Notes: generated by a model from the letters alone, not told the origin. 24,031 bases of DNA from Ruminococcus sp. UBA4385 (GCA_002391065.1 DGRP01000059.1:1-24031), one strand, 5' to 3'. Positions 7,411-15,389 are shown, counted from the first letter of the stretch. Program-made: numbers and translations.

Positions 7411-8653
7411 AAAGGTAATCGTTGAGCACAGGCTGCAAGCCCTCATCGGACATATCCTTGTACATCTTGTCAAGGCTTCTTCCGTCGTTTATCTCAAACT
7501 GCTCGTCGCCTGCTTCGCTCTCCTCCTTCCCTGTGTACTTGCTTTCGTGGTCGCCTATACCTGTGGAAACACCTGCCGAGATCTTCGTAGCTGCAATTCT
7601 TACAATGCCGTTTCTGAACGTCTCGCTCTCACGGGAGGATACCGTAATACCTGCAAAGGGCAGGAATATCCTGTATGCGCAAAGTATCTGGCAAAGGCGC
7701 TTTTCGCTTACGTCCTGAGGATTTATCTTATCGTTGTTGATTATCGGTCTCAGTCTCGGACATGAGAGCGATATTTCGGCATGGGGGTACTTTCTCTGTA
7801 AGAAATACATATGCAGCACCGATGCAAGAGCATCCTTCCTGAAGTCTGACAGCCCCAGCAATGCCGAGCCTGCAACTCCCCTCATACCTGCCATAAGGGC
7901 TCTTTCCTGAGCGTCAAACCTATAGGGGTATACCCTCTTGTGACCGAGAAGATGAAGCTGCTCATACCTGTCGGAATCATAGGTCTCCTGAAAGACTGTA
8001 ACGTAGTCAACTCCGCACTCATGCAGATATTTATAGTCCTCAACATTAGCAGGATAGACCTCTATTCCTACCATGCGGAAATACTTTCTCGCAAGCTTGC
8101 AGGCCTCACCGATGTACTTGATGTCGCTCATCTTGCGGCTCTCGCCTGTCAGGAGAAGTATCTCCTCCATTCCGCTGTCAGCGATGACCTTCATTTCCTT
8201 TTCTATCTGCTCCATAGAAAGCTTCATTCGCCTTATATCATTGTAGCAGTTAAAGCCGCAGTAAACGCAGTAGTTCTCGCAGTAATTTGCGATATACAAG
8301 GGTGTGAAGATATACACCGTGTTTCCGAAATGCTTTCTTGTCTCTATCCTCGCCCTCTCTGCCATGCGCTCCAGGAACGGCTCGGCCGCAGGCGATAGCA
8401 TTGCCTTTAAGTCCTCGATATTCGGGGTCTCCTTTTCAAGAGCTCTTCTCACATCAACAGCCGTGTACCTTGATGGCTCATAGGAGTTTACTTCACGCAT
8501 TACCTTTTCACGGATATCCGACTTTATCTGCTCCTGCCCCTCCATGTACTCCATGTGGTTCGTTCTTGATGAGGGGTCATTTTCAAGCCTGTGTTTTTTC
8601 TCCAGAGCCTTTTCCGAAAGAGATTCGGCGTCTATAAAATACTGTTCGTCCAA
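7403..8653 (-). CDS. 2-iminoacetate synthase ThiH (radical SAM)
   Basis: ThiH cleaves tyrosine to dehydroglycine (2-iminoacetate) for thiazole formation, the route used by anaerobes in place of the glycine oxidase ThiO. The radical-SAM CX3CX2C motif is at C125, C129 and C132 (YCENYCVYCGF). Other family segments are LLLTGESRK, GIEVYPAN, VTVFQETYD and SLSCPRLRP. The start is TTG at 8653 with AAGGGGG about 8 bases upstream, overlapping the thiG stop region. This gives 416 residues, about 40 longer at the N terminus than the E. coli enzyme. A later ATG cannot be excluded, but none has a clear ribosome site. Confidence 0.94.
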   Translation of the reverse strand: MDEQYFIDAESLSEKALEKKHRLENDPSSRTNHMEYMEGQEQIKSDIREKVMREVNSYEPSRYTAVDVRRALEKETPNIEDLKAMLSPAAEPFLERMAERARIETRKHFGNTVYIFTPLYIANYCENYCVYCGFNCYNDIRRMKLSMEQIEKEMKVIADSGMEEILLLTGESRKMSDIKYIGEACKLARKYFRMVGIEVYPANVEDYKYLHECGVDYVTVFQETYDSDRYEQLHLLGHKRVYPYRFDAQERALMAGMRGVAGSALLGLSDFRKDALASVLHMYFLQRKYPHAEISLSCPRLRPIINNDKINPQDVSEKRLCQILCAYRIFLPFAGITVSSRESETFRNGIVRIAATKISAGVSTGIGDHESKYTGKEESEAGDEQFEINDGRSLDKMYKDMSDEGLQPVLNDYLYV

Positions 8654-8666
8654 GATCTGCGCCCCC

Positions 8667-9437
8667 TTAATCTCTCAGGAAGCCCGTCAGCGTATCCGAG
8701 GGAGATGCGCCCCTTACGAGCACTCTTCCAAGACCCGACAGGTAAGCCTGACGGCCTGCTTCAATTGCTTTCTTGAACGCACTTGCCATCATCGGCAGGT
8801 CGCCTGCTGTTGCAAGCGCAGTGTTCGACATAACCGCCGCTGCGCCCATTTCCATAGCTTCACAGGCCTGAGAGGGTCTTCCTATACCTGCATCAACAAT
8901 GATAGGCAGGTCTATCTCATCAATAAGTATCTGAATAAAGTCCTTAGTAGCAAGCCCCTTGTTCGAGCCTATCGGTGATGCAAGCGGCATAACTGTTGCC
9001 GCACCTGCATTCACAAGGTCTCTTGCGGTGTTAAGGTCGGGGTACATATAGGGCATTACCACAAAGCCCTCTTTAGCAAGTATCTCGGTTGCTTTGATAG
9101 TCTCGGCATTGTCGGGCAGGAGATACTTTGTATCTCTCATTATCTCGATCTTTACAAAATCTCCGCAGCCGAGCTCCCTTGCGAGCCTTGCTATCCTGAC
9201 TGCCTCATCTGCATTTCTTGCGCCCGAGGTGTTCGGCAGCAGCGTTACTCCCTTCGGGATAAAGTCAAGAATATTCTCCTGCTCCTTGGTGTTTGCACGT
9301 CTTACTGCGCAGGTGATGATCTGCGCACCTGCGTGTTCGACAGCCGCCTGAATGAGCGACAGGGAATACTTTCCCGAGCCGAGTATAAAACGTGAATCAA
9401 ATTCGTGTCCTCCGATAATTAACTTATCGTCCTGCAT
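8667..9437 (-). CDS. Thiazole synthase ThiG
   Basis: ThiG is the (beta/alpha)8 enzyme that condenses deoxyxylulose phosphate, dehydroglycine and ThiS thiocarboxylate into the thiazole phosphate. The Schiff-base lysine is K96 in GDFVKIEIM, at the same number as in the Bacillus enzyme. Other landmarks are [51 protein letters not shown] and [12 protein letters not shown] chose the ATG at 9437 because AAAGGAAG lies 7 bases upstream, giving 256 residues. An ATG at 9455 overlaps the thiF stop as ATGA and would add six residues; it is a possible alternative. Confidence 0.95.
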   Translation of the reverse strand: MQDDKLIIGGHEFDSRFILGSGKYSLSLIQAAVEHAGAQIITCAVRRANTKEQENILDFIPKGVTLLPNTSGARNADEAVRIARLARELGCGDFVKIEIMRDTKYLLPDNAETIKATEILAKEGFVVMPYMYPDLNTARDLVNAGAATVMPLASPIGSNKGLATKDFIQILIDEIDLPIIVDAGIGRPSQACEAMEMGAAAVMSNTALATAGDLPMMASAFKKAIEAGRQAYLSGLGRVLVRGASPSDTLTGFLRD

Positions 9438-9451
9438 ATTTATTCTTCCTT

Positions 9452-10087
9452 TCATGGCTCGCTCTCGCCTGAGATGAGCCTTAATATCATAGTTGCCTGA
9501 TGTGCCGCACAGACTGCCACCCTTGCACTCACAAGGCTGAGCCCCTCGGCTACATCGCTTTTGCCGTCACCGCAGAGGTAAAAGTTTTTCATCACCCTGC
9601 GTGTCTGTATAGTATTCGCAGAGCCCAGCCCTGCCATTCCGCTGCCCGATATAAGGGGCTTATCTGGAAATGTTTCAAGCACCGTATTTACAAGCATTGC
9701 TTTCTGGTCGGCTTTGTCGAAGGCCTCACAGATTATGTCGAAGGGAGCTAAAATATCGGGGATATTCTCCTCGGTCAGCTTCACGTTCTGAGCTGTTATC
9801 TCACAGTACGGCGCTATCCGCTTCAGCGTTTCAGACAGCGCATCGGCCTTGAGCATACCGAGCTGTTCGGGAAAATACTGCTGCCTGTTCAGGTTTGAAA
9901 TATCCACCCTGTCAAAGTCGATAAGGTGCAGTCTTCCGACGCCTGCTCTTGCGAGAAATACCGCTATATTCGAGCCCAAGCCCCCAAGACCGCAGACCGC
10001 AACGCTTGCAGCTTGAAACCTCGCCTGAGTTTCCTTTCCGTGACGTTCTTCAAGGGCTTTGTACCATTCTTCTCTTGTCGGAACCAT
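9452..10087 (-). CDS. ThiS adenylyltransferase ThiF (short clostridial form)
   Basis: This 211-residue E1-like enzyme adenylates the C-terminal glycine of ThiS before sulfur transfer. The nucleotide-binding loop [12 protein letters not shown] (31-42) and the magnesium/ATP segment [14 protein letters not shown] (57-70) are clear, followed by [11 protein letters not shown]. It lacks the paired CxxC zinc ligands of the long E. coli ThiF/MoeB type, as is usual for the short ThiF found with ThiH in clostridia. The ATG at 10087 directly abuts the thiS stop (TAGATG), and the G-rich end of thiS supplies the ribosome site. Confidence 0.92.
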   Translation of the reverse strand: MVPTREEWYKALEERHGKETQARFQAASVAVCGLGGLGSNIAVFLARAGVGRLHLIDFDRVDISNLNRQQYFPEQLGMLKADALSETLKRIAPYCEITAQNVKLTEENIPDILAPFDIICEAFDKADQKAMLVNTVLETFPDKPLISGSGMAGLGSANTIQTRRVMKNFYLCGDGKSDVAEGLSLVSARVAVCAAHQATMILRLISGESEP

Positions 10088-10282
10088 CTAACCGCCCCCC
10101 ACAAAGCCTACGATCTCAACGCTGTCTCCGTCTTTAAGGACAGTTTCCTCATACTTAGCCTTTGGAACGATCTCACCGCCAAGCTCAACAGCAACTCTCT
10201 CTCTGACATAGCCGCACTCCAAAACCAGCTCAGCTATTGTCTTTCCGTCAGCGCTCAGCATTTCTCCGTTTACCTTTACCAT
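10088..10282 (-). CDS. Sulfur carrier protein ThiS
   Basis: A 64-residue ubiquitin-like carrier ending in VGGG, the same kind of tail as Bacillus ThiS. The terminal glycine is adenylated by ThiF and converted to a thiocarboxylate that delivers sulfur to ThiG. The start is ATG at 10282 (MVKVNGEMLSADG), preceded by AGGAGGG at 5 bases. The same frame runs further upstream through the riboswitch, but that reading would translate the terminator and is not credible. It is the first gene of the thi operon. Confidence 0.95.
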   Translation of the reverse strand: MVKVNGEMLSADGKTIAELVLECGYVRERVAVELGGEIVPKAKYEETVLKDGDSVEIVGFVGGG

Positions 10283-10297
10283 ATTATCCCTCCTGAC

Positions 10298-10327
10298 AAA
10301 AAAGGGAGCCGCCAACAGACAGCTCCC
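10298..10327 (-). terminator. Riboswitch expression-platform terminator
   Basis: On the minus strand GGGAGC (10327-10322) pairs with GCTCCC (10309-10304) and is followed by TTTTTT. It lies between the TPP aptamer and the thiS ribosome site. Ligand binding would be expected to favour this stem and stop transcription when thiamine pyrophosphate is plentiful. Confidence 0.88.
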
Positions 10328-10337
10328 GCAATTACAA

Positions 10338-10430
10338 AACGGTTTCCCTACGTTGGCATTATCCAAATCAGGTCATGGGTCGAGGACTCGGGCGTCCTCC
10401 TCTCAGCCTGCTTACAAGCTCCCCAGAGTA
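10338..10430 (-). ncRNA. TPP (THI-box) riboswitch aptamer
   Basis: Read on the minus strand, the element carries the classic THI-box parts in order: GGGGAGC at the 5' side, CTGAGA (complement of 10401-10406), then ACCTGATTTGGATAATGCC and CAACGTAGGGAA (within 10342-10373). These form the pyrimidine- and pyrophosphate-sensor arms of the thiamine pyrophosphate aptamer. It is followed by an intrinsic terminator, so control is by attenuation of the thiS-to-thiC transcript. The basal P1 helix is weak by eye, so the exact ends are approximate. Confidence 0.97.
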
Positions 10431-10433
10431 TTC

Positions 10434-12380
10434 TTATGTAATAATTATATCACTCGTTTCTCCGCTTGTCAAGACCTCAGAAACCGATATTGATGCCGCA
10501 TAATCGGTGATTCCCTCGCCCTCATTCGGGTGGAACTTTGTATAAACATTGTCGCCTATAAAGATCACCACAAGCGATGTACAAATTGCTATCTTCACCG
10601 CAGGCTTCATCTTTTTCAGTATGTCATCTACCAGAGGCCCTAAAATATAGATCGTTGCACAGGCAGCAAAGCCGAACACCATAGCGCCCTCAATGCAGAC
10701 CTTTCCGTCGATATTTCCAAAGTACCCCGTGTAGTTCCAGTACTTTACGTGCTTTACCTTATCGAGGTACATAGCTGTACCGAATTCCAGCACAGAGCAG
10801 CCGAAGAACACTATCACATAGGTAAGCACAGGGCTGTCAATAAACTTTTTCAAAAGCAGCACTGCAAGGCAGCCTCCGACTCCGTAGATAGGCAGCCACG
10901 GTCCCGAAAGCGTTCCTCTGTTGACAATGATACCGTCCTCAATAAAGTGGATAGCCACCTCCCATACAAAGCCTCCGAACGAGAATGCAAAGAACATTCC
11001 AATATATGCCCATATATCGTATTTTCTGTGATAATCTCTGTGAACGATGACTTTGTTTGCAAATCGGCTGAAATGCGACGGTGCATCAGGTCTGAGGCCG
11101 GGATACTGCTTTGAAGCACGCAGCTCCCCGAGGGTAACGTCTTTATTTTCGCCGTAGTCATCGGTTATTGTGTGTACAGGTGCGATAAGTGAAACATCGG
11201 GTATTTTACCCTCAGCATTTGAACGTGAAAGAAGCTGCTCCTCATACAGGTCAAGGTCTAAGAGGCAGTCGTTAAACTCCTCACAGCCCTCCATGCCGTT
11301 TTCTATCGCCTGCCTTCTGAGAAACAGATAGCACTCGCAGTTAAGTGCGGTAACATAAGGGTTTACATAGAAAATACCCACAAAGCCGAAGCTTACACTC
11401 GTCAGAAAATACCAGCCGAGCATTGTCATATCCAGCTTGAAGATCTCCATTCTGTGACCCTTTATCATATCACGGGATAGCTTTATCGCCTTTTTTGAGC
11501 TTATATTCGGATTCTCCGCCAAAATATACGGAACGAACATATAGTCATAGATCTTTATGGGTATCATTACTATCGTAAATGCCCATAAAGTGAAATAAAT
11601 GTCTTTCAGAAGCATAGTAAGGGCAGGCTTGAAGGTTCTCTCCCGAAGCAGAAAGCCCAGCCTTCCCGTGCGTGTTCCGTGGTAGCTGTGGTTTTCTAAG
11701 AAAAAACGCCTTTCGCTTACTATAAGTATATTCACCACAAGCATTGTGAACATAAACAGAAACACCGTATATATCAGTGAGGTCACTATGCTGAACGGCG
11801 TTCTTCCCCTTGCCAGTCCGACAAAGGTGTTGATAAGCGAGAACTTGTACGAATGGTTTTTGGTAACTATATCAAAGTACGCTGATGACAGGCTCACAAA
11901 GCCGAGACCCCGTTCATTGAGGTAGTACTTTGCCTTCTGTCTGGCGGTGCTGTCAAGGTTCAGTGCATTGAGCAGAATATCAATGTTTGAGGTATCCCCT
12001 GCCGATGCGAAGAACGTGATCTCCTTAGCTGTCAGGGCATCAAGCCTGTTCGCCTTGTAGAGCTCGTGCCAGCGTTTTATCGCAGCCGGATCATCAACGT
12101 GCCATTTTTCACTTGCCTCCTCATAGGAGAGTTTTTTCTCAAGCATATCGTCAATGATTTCGAGCTTATCCTCAGCGTCATATTTCATATCGGCGACATT
12201 TACCCTGTCATAAGCTGAGATATTCTGCACAGTTGCGTGGTACTCGCTGGCGATAAACACCATAATAAAGCACACAGCTATGCAGGCAATATAATTGAGC
12301 CTGACATTCTTTTTAGCGTTTTCTTTAAGTGCCCGTCTGACCGCCTTATCTATCGGGACTGCGCTTTTTGTTTGATCCAT
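10434..12380 (-). CDS. DUF975 / CmpB-type fusion membrane protein
   Basis: A 648-residue polytopic protein with about nine hydrophobic segments. After the first membrane segment (residues about 27-38) comes a 150-residue extracytoplasmic-looking stretch. The segment around residue 300 (AENPNISSKKAIKLSRDMIKG then MLGWYFLT...GIFYVNPY) is the signature of DUF975 membrane proteins. From about 460 to 620 the sequence (FSFGGFVWEV, GPWLPIYGVGG, WNYTGYFGNIDGKVCIEGA) matches the putative ABC-transporter type IV (CmpB) family, which lacks an ATPase of its own. Function is unknown for both. The start is the ATG at 12380 after GAGGAAAG. The ATG at 12413 would sit almost at the transcription start predicted from the promoter at 12422-12450, so I reject it. 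The 3' end overlaps the thi promoter. Confidence 0.8.
   Translation of the reverse strand: MDQTKSAVPIDKAVRRALKENAKKNVRLNYIACIAVCFIMVFIASEYHATVQNISAYDRVNVADMKYDAEDKLEIIDDMLEKKLSYEEASEKWHVDDPAAIKRWHELYKANRLDALTAKEITFFASAGDTSNIDILLNALNLDSTARQKAKYYLNERGLGFVSLSSAYFDIVTKNHSYKFSLINTFVGLARGRTPFSIVTSLIYTVFLFMFTMLVVNILIVSERRFFLENHSYHGTRTGRLGFLLRERTFKPALTMLLKDIYFTLWAFTIVMIPIKIYDYMFVPYILAENPNISSKKAIKLSRDMIKGHRMEIFKLDMTMLGWYFLTSVSFGFVGIFYVNPYVTALNCECYLFLRRQAIENGMEGCEEFNDCLLDLDLYEEQLLSRSNAEGKIPDVSLIAPVHTITDDYGENKDVTLGELRASKQYPGLRPDAPSHFSRFANKVIVHRDYHRKYDIWAYIGMFFAFSFGGFVWEVAIHFIEDGIIVNRGTLSGPWLPIYGVGGCLAVLLLKKFIDSPVLTYVIVFFGCSVLEFGTAMYLDKVKHVKYWNYTGYFGNIDGKVCIEGAMVFGFAACATIYILGPLVDDILKKMKPAVKIAICTSLVVIFIGDNVYTKFHPNEGEGITDYAASISVSEVLTSGETSDIIIT
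10444..10472 (-). promoter_or_regulatory. Consensus promoter of the thi operon, inside the upstream ORF
   Basis: TTGACA (complement of 10467-10472), a 17-base spacer and TATAAT (complement of 10444-10449) form a perfect sigma-A promoter. It lies within the last 13 codons of the upstream membrane-protein gene. Transcription should begin near 10437, just ahead of the aptamer. Confidence 0.92.
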
Positions 12381-12421
12381 ATAACTTTCCTCTGTATCTG
12401 TATTAGACATCATACATTGAC

Positions 12422-12450
12422 ATTATATCACAAACTTCGGCAAATGTAAA
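12422..12450 (-). promoter_or_regulatory. Promoter of the DUF975-CmpB gene
   Basis: TTTACA (complement of 12445-12450), a 17-base spacer and TATAAT (complement of 12422-12427), with TG one base before the -10 (extended -10). Transcription would start near 12415, which decides the translation start at 12380. Confidence 0.85.
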
Positions 12451-12467
12451 GCAAATACAAAAATATT

Positions 12468-12502
12468 CATAAAAAAAGAGCCTGCCATAAAGCAAGCTCT
12501 TT
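12468..12502 (-). terminator. Intrinsic terminator of the NPSTG surface-protein gene
   Basis: On the minus strand AAAGAGC (12502-12496) pairs with GCTCTTT (12481-12475), followed by a run of T (complement of 12468-12474). It lies about 20 bases past the stop of the gene at 12522. Confidence 0.88.
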
Positions 12503-12521
12503 ATAAGTATTCAGTTATGAA

Positions 12522-13883
12522 TTACTTTCTCTTCTTAGCAGCTACTGCAGAAGCACCTGCAAGAGCAATACCTACAACTGCAAGAGCAGCTGTACCTGTG
12601 CTCGGGTTAGTTGTAGTGGAAGCGCTTGCTGCCTTAGAATCAGCAGCCTTGGAATCAGCAGCCTTAGACTCGTCTGCCTTGGACTCCTCTGCCTTAGACT
12701 CTTCAGGCTGTGAAGACTCATCGGTCTCTTCATCGCAGATGCAAGGCTTGCTCAGACCCTCAACTGTGAATACGACCTCAAGATCCTCGCCTGTTAAATC
12801 TCTGAGATCGAATGCAGGATCAGCCTTTGTATCGCCGTACTCGTTGTAGATCTCGATTCTGTAGTTGGTCTTATCGTTCTCGATGTTGCCGTACTTGATC
12901 TTGGAAGCATCGAACTCAATCTCCTGACCGTTTACGAGCAGCTTCTCAAGAGTGATCTTTACATCAGGATAGATAAGATTTCTTACGTTGTCTTCGCTGT
13001 ACTTCTTTCCGTCAGCATCCTTAGTACCCTCAGGGCCGTCATAAACGTTAGGAATATCAACTACAAATACGTTTTGATTAGCCTTGTCTGATTCAGCATT
13101 CCAGAATGCGAATGTAGGAATTTCCTCAAGCTCAGCTCCTGTTTCATCGTGAGGAATCATCTTGATGCTGTACTCACCGTCGCCTGTGATATCAACGCTT
13201 GATACCCAGTCCTGTGGGAACCAGTTAGCAGCGAATCCGAGAGTTGCAGTAAGCTCTGCCTCATCGTGGCAGCCGCAGCCGCACTGATTCTTCTCAGCGT
13301 CCCAGTACTTGCAGGTCTCAGCTGTGCAGCCGCAGGAGTAGTCTATGTCACCTGTATCTTCTTCCTCAACAAAATCGAAGCCTGCAGCATAAACCGAAGC
13401 AGTTACAGGCAGGCAGAACTGCATACTCATACCAAAGCCTGTGCCCCAGGAATTTTCAGAATTTTCAGCACCGACAGCAGCAGCAAGTTCGTCAAAATCA
13501 GCAACCTGAACTATAGTCTCACCTGCTGCATAATCCTGATCAGCAGTTGCTACGAACTCGGTACCGTCTTCTGTGTCAATGTATCTGAAAAGCTGATCGT
13601 CCTTTGAAACGTCCTTAGTAGATACCATCTCAACTACAAACATAGCATCTGATGTATCAACCTCAAATCCATCAGGCGCAACTAAGTCAACCTGTACCCA
13701 GGCGCCGCCCCATTCAGCGAACTCATAATCAGTGATCTCAACACCTTCTTCTCCGTTCCAGATGCTTCCCATTGCAGGAGCGACACGAACATCATCAGCA
13801 TCTTCTGCGAATGATACCATAGACATCATCGAAGCAGCAAGAGCAGCAGCGGAAAAGCCTGCAAGGATCTTAGATATTTTCAT
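12522..13883 (-). CDS. Secreted surface protein with NPSTG sorting tail
   Basis: This 453-residue protein has a signal peptide (residues 1-26, ending SFA before EDADD). Two beta-rich regions of unknown family flank a cysteine cluster (C184, C186, C191, C201, C203, C205, with H206) that could bind metal or form disulfides. A low-complexity Ser/Lys/Ala/Glu linker follows (about 385-425), then NPSTG at 426-430, a hydrophobic stretch and KKRK at the end. That order is the layout of a sortase substrate, with NPxTG instead of LPxTG. The start has AGGAGG 8 bases upstream. It is a paralogue of the next gene upstream, from which it is separated by 78 bases and a hairpin. I do not recognise the central domain. 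Confidence 0.8.
   Translation of the reverse strand: MKISKILAGFSAAALAASMMSMVSFAEDADDVRVAPAMGSIWNGEEGVEITDYEFAEWGGAWVQVDLVAPDGFEVDTSDAMFVVEMVSTKDVSKDDQLFRYIDTEDGTEFVATADQDYAAGETIVQVADFDELAAAVGAENSENSWGTGFGMSMQFCLPVTASVYAAGFDFVEEEDTGDIDYSCGCTAETCKYWDAEKNQCGCGCHDEAELTATLGFAANWFPQDWVSSVDITGDGEYSIKMIPHDETGAELEEIPTFAFWNAESDKANQNVFVVDIPNVYDGPEGTKDADGKKYSEDNVRNLIYPDVKITLEKLLVNGQEIEFDASKIKYGNIENDKTNYRIEIYNEYGDTKADPAFDLRDLTGEDLEVVFTVEGLSKPCICDEETDESSQPEESKAEESKADESKAADSKAADSKAASASTTTNPSTGTAALAVVGIALAGASAVAAKKRK
12631..12705. repeat. Five 15-bp tandem units in the surface-protein linker
   Basis: Five units beginning GCCTTRGA (12631, 12646, 12661, 12676, 12691) encode on the minus strand the pentads E/D-E/A-S-K-A of the wall-spanning linker. 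The copies differ mainly at synonymous or conservative positions. Confidence 0.8.
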
Positions 13884-13902
13884 ATTAAATACCTCCTTAT
13901 AA

Positions 13903-13929
13903 TTTCACCCCTCACGCAGAGGGGTGAAA
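13903..13929 (-). terminator. Hairpin between the two surface-protein genes
   Basis: A perfect 10-bp stem (13903-13912 with 13920-13929) and 7-base loop, followed on the minus strand by only TTATAA. The weak U-tract suggests partial termination or an mRNA-stabilising element ahead of the downstream ribosome site. No separate promoter for the downstream gene is evident. Confidence 0.6.
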
Positions 13930-13961
13930 CCTATTTACAAAGTAATCAAGATTATCTTAAA

Positions 13962-15170
13962 TTACTTTCTCTTCTTGGTTGTTACAACAGCAGCACCGGC
14001 AAGTGCAACGCCTACAACTGCAAGAGCAGCAGCGCCTGTGCCAGGGTTAGTTGTTGTAGCAGCAGCAGCAGCCTTAGAAGAAGAATCAGCCTTCTTGGAA
14101 TCTGTAGGAGCTGTAGAAGACTCTTCAGCCTTGGACTCTGCCTCAGACTCGCTCTCAGACTCGCTCTCAGACTCAGAATCAGACTCAACATCTTCCACAT
14201 ACTTAACACCGGTCATGTAAGCCCAAACCTTTGCGCCATCATCAATAACATCACCGATCTGGAACTGGTTTGCAAGCCAGCCATCAGTTACCCAATCCTC
14301 ATTAACCTGAGATGTGAGCTCAGCAAATGCTGTATAAGGAACAGAAATCATATAGGTGTTGTTTGCCTCATCGCCTCTTGCCTTTACAACGTAATCGCCT
14401 GCATCGTCCATATCATTGTACTTGAATACAACAGTGCCCTCTTCAAGGGGTTCAGCTGTCTGAACTACGATCTGAATATATGCATCGCTCAAATCAGCAG
14501 TATAGCCGTCAACGCCGTAAGAAAGAGCGAGTCCGTCACCATTCCATGCTGCTGTAGGCTCAACACCGTTCATCTGGCCCCAAGCATCGTTGCCCCACCA
14601 ATCCTGATCTTCAAAGAAGATAGCATCTTCAGGAACTACGAAAGGCTCGGCAGGGGGCTCTTCCTTGTCGATTGTAAGTGTGATCTCAAGCTTGCTTACT
14701 GCTTTCCAGCTGCCATCATAAGCTGTTGCCTTTCCGCCCCAATCAGCGTTCTTGTAAAGCTCGCATCTGAGAAGGCCGTTCTCAAAATGTACATCAAGTC
14801 CCTCAGGATCGAAGCTAAGCTCCTCACCGTCGCCCTTGATAGAAGAGATTGTGACAGAATACTGATCAATCTCTGTCTCATCGTTTGCATCTTTCTGCTC
14901 AATGCCTGTCTCGATTGCAAAATAGTTTGCAGGCTTGAGTGTGTCCTTACCGGCATCAAATGTGATTGTGAACTCCTCACCAAAAGAGAAGTTTGTGATA
15001 GAAGAACTTGTATCTGCCCACTCAGCGAGTGTTGCAGCGCTTGTATCATTCTGGAACGATACACCGGCAGAAAGCTCATTCTCAAAATCCATTGCACTTG
15101 CTGCAATGCTCATCATTGAAGCTGCAAGTGCAGCTGCTGACATTCCTGCCAGAACTTTTGAAATTTTCAT
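13962..15170 (-). CDS. Secreted surface protein with NPGTG sorting tail
   Basis: A 402-residue paralogue of the neighbouring surface protein. The signal peptide (MKISKVLAGMSAAALAASMM..., cleavage probably after ASA near residue 26) is nearly identical. Two tryptophan- and acid-rich beta regions follow, about 27-165 and 170-330. The second, with DQDWWGNDAWGQMNG and regularly spaced aromatic residues, could be a carbohydrate-binding module, but I cannot name a family. A Ser-Asp/Glu repeat leads to a Ser/Lys/Ala linker, NPGTG at 375-379, a hydrophobic segment and KKRK. The ATG at 15170 follows GGAGGAAA; an in-frame ATG five codons upstream overlaps that ribosome site and is unlikely. The promoter is at 15245-15273. 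Confidence 0.8.
   Translation of the reverse strand: MKISKVLAGMSAAALAASMMSIAASAMDFENELSAGVSFQNDTSAATLAEWADTSSSITNFSFGEEFTITFDAGKDTLKPANYFAIETGIEQKDANDETEIDQYSVTISSIKGDGEELSFDPEGLDVHFENGLLRCELYKNADWGGKATAYDGSWKAVSKLEITLTIDKEEPPAEPFVVPEDAIFFEDQDWWGNDAWGQMNGVEPTAAWNGDGLALSYGVDGYTADLSDAYIQIVVQTAEPLEEGTVVFKYNDMDDAGDYVVKARGDEANNTYMISVPYTAFAELTSQVNEDWVTDGWLANQFQIGDVIDDGAKVWAYMTGVKYVEDVESDSESESESESESEAESKAEESSTAPTDSKKADSSSKAAAAATTTNPGTGAAALAVVGVALAGAAVVTTKKRK
14143..14186. repeat. 12-bp tandem repeat encoding the Ser-Asp/Glu tract
   Basis: Near-perfect units of TCAGACTCGCTC (14143, 14155) followed by diverged copies (14167, 14179) encode, on the minus strand, the SDSESESE tract before the cell-wall linker. 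Slippage here would change the linker length in steps of four residues. Confidence 0.75.
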
Positions 15171-15206
15171 TTGAATTTCCTCCATTTTTCAAATATTTTT
15201 CAATTG

Positions 15207-15231
15207 ATATTGAGCGATATCACCTCAATAT
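15207..15231 (-). promoter_or_regulatory. 5' leader hairpin of the NPGTG surface gene
   Basis: An 8-bp inverted repeat (15207-15214 with 15224-15231), 9-base loop, lies just after the predicted transcription start and about 37 bases before the start codon. It may be a leader stem or an operator. Confidence 0.5.
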
Positions 15232-15244
15232 AAATTGTAAATAC

Positions 15245-15273
15245 ATTGTAACATATAATTCACAGCATTTCAA
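15245..15273 (-). promoter_or_regulatory. Promoter of the NPGTG surface-protein gene
   Basis: TTGAAA (complement of 15268-15273), a 17-base spacer and TACAAT (complement of 15245-15250) with an upstream TG (extended -10). Each box has five of six consensus bases. It leaves a leader of about 68 bases. Confidence 0.78.
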
Positions 15274-15361
15274 TCAGCAATTTTCACAAACATATCACAA
15301 TTCTTTAGACACATTTAATAAAAATTGCAGAATCAGCGCCGTTTTTACACTGCTTTTCCAG

Positions 15362-15389
15362 TTATTAGGGTAAAAAATCCCCCTAATAA
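15362..15389. repeat. 9-bp inverted repeat in the intergenic region
   Basis: TTATTAGGG (15362-15370) and CCCTAATAA (15381-15389) flank a 10-base A-rich/C-rich spacer. No U-run follows on either strand, so it is not a normal terminator. It lies about 90 bases upstream of the surface-gene promoter and 50 bases before the antisense promoter. The rest of 15274-15438 is AT-rich, with nothing recognisable. Confidence 0.6.

Noticed and set aside
10283..10366. Extension of ThiS upstream through CNCGSC
   Set aside because: That reading translates the terminator and part of the TPP aptamer; the ATG at 10282 has AGGAGGG.
12381..12413. ATG at 12413 as start of the DUF975-CmpB protein
   Set aside because: It lies about two bases from the predicted transcription start, with no ribosome site, while the ATG at 12380 has GAGGAAAG in place.
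12631..12705. CRISPR-like array
   Set aside because: The 15-bp units are contiguous, in frame and without unique spacers; they encode a low-complexity linker. No cas genes are present.
13903..13929. Operator or separate promoter for the NPSTG surface gene
   Set aside because: No -35/-10 pair was found near it; a weak terminator or mRNA-stabilising hairpin explains it more simply.
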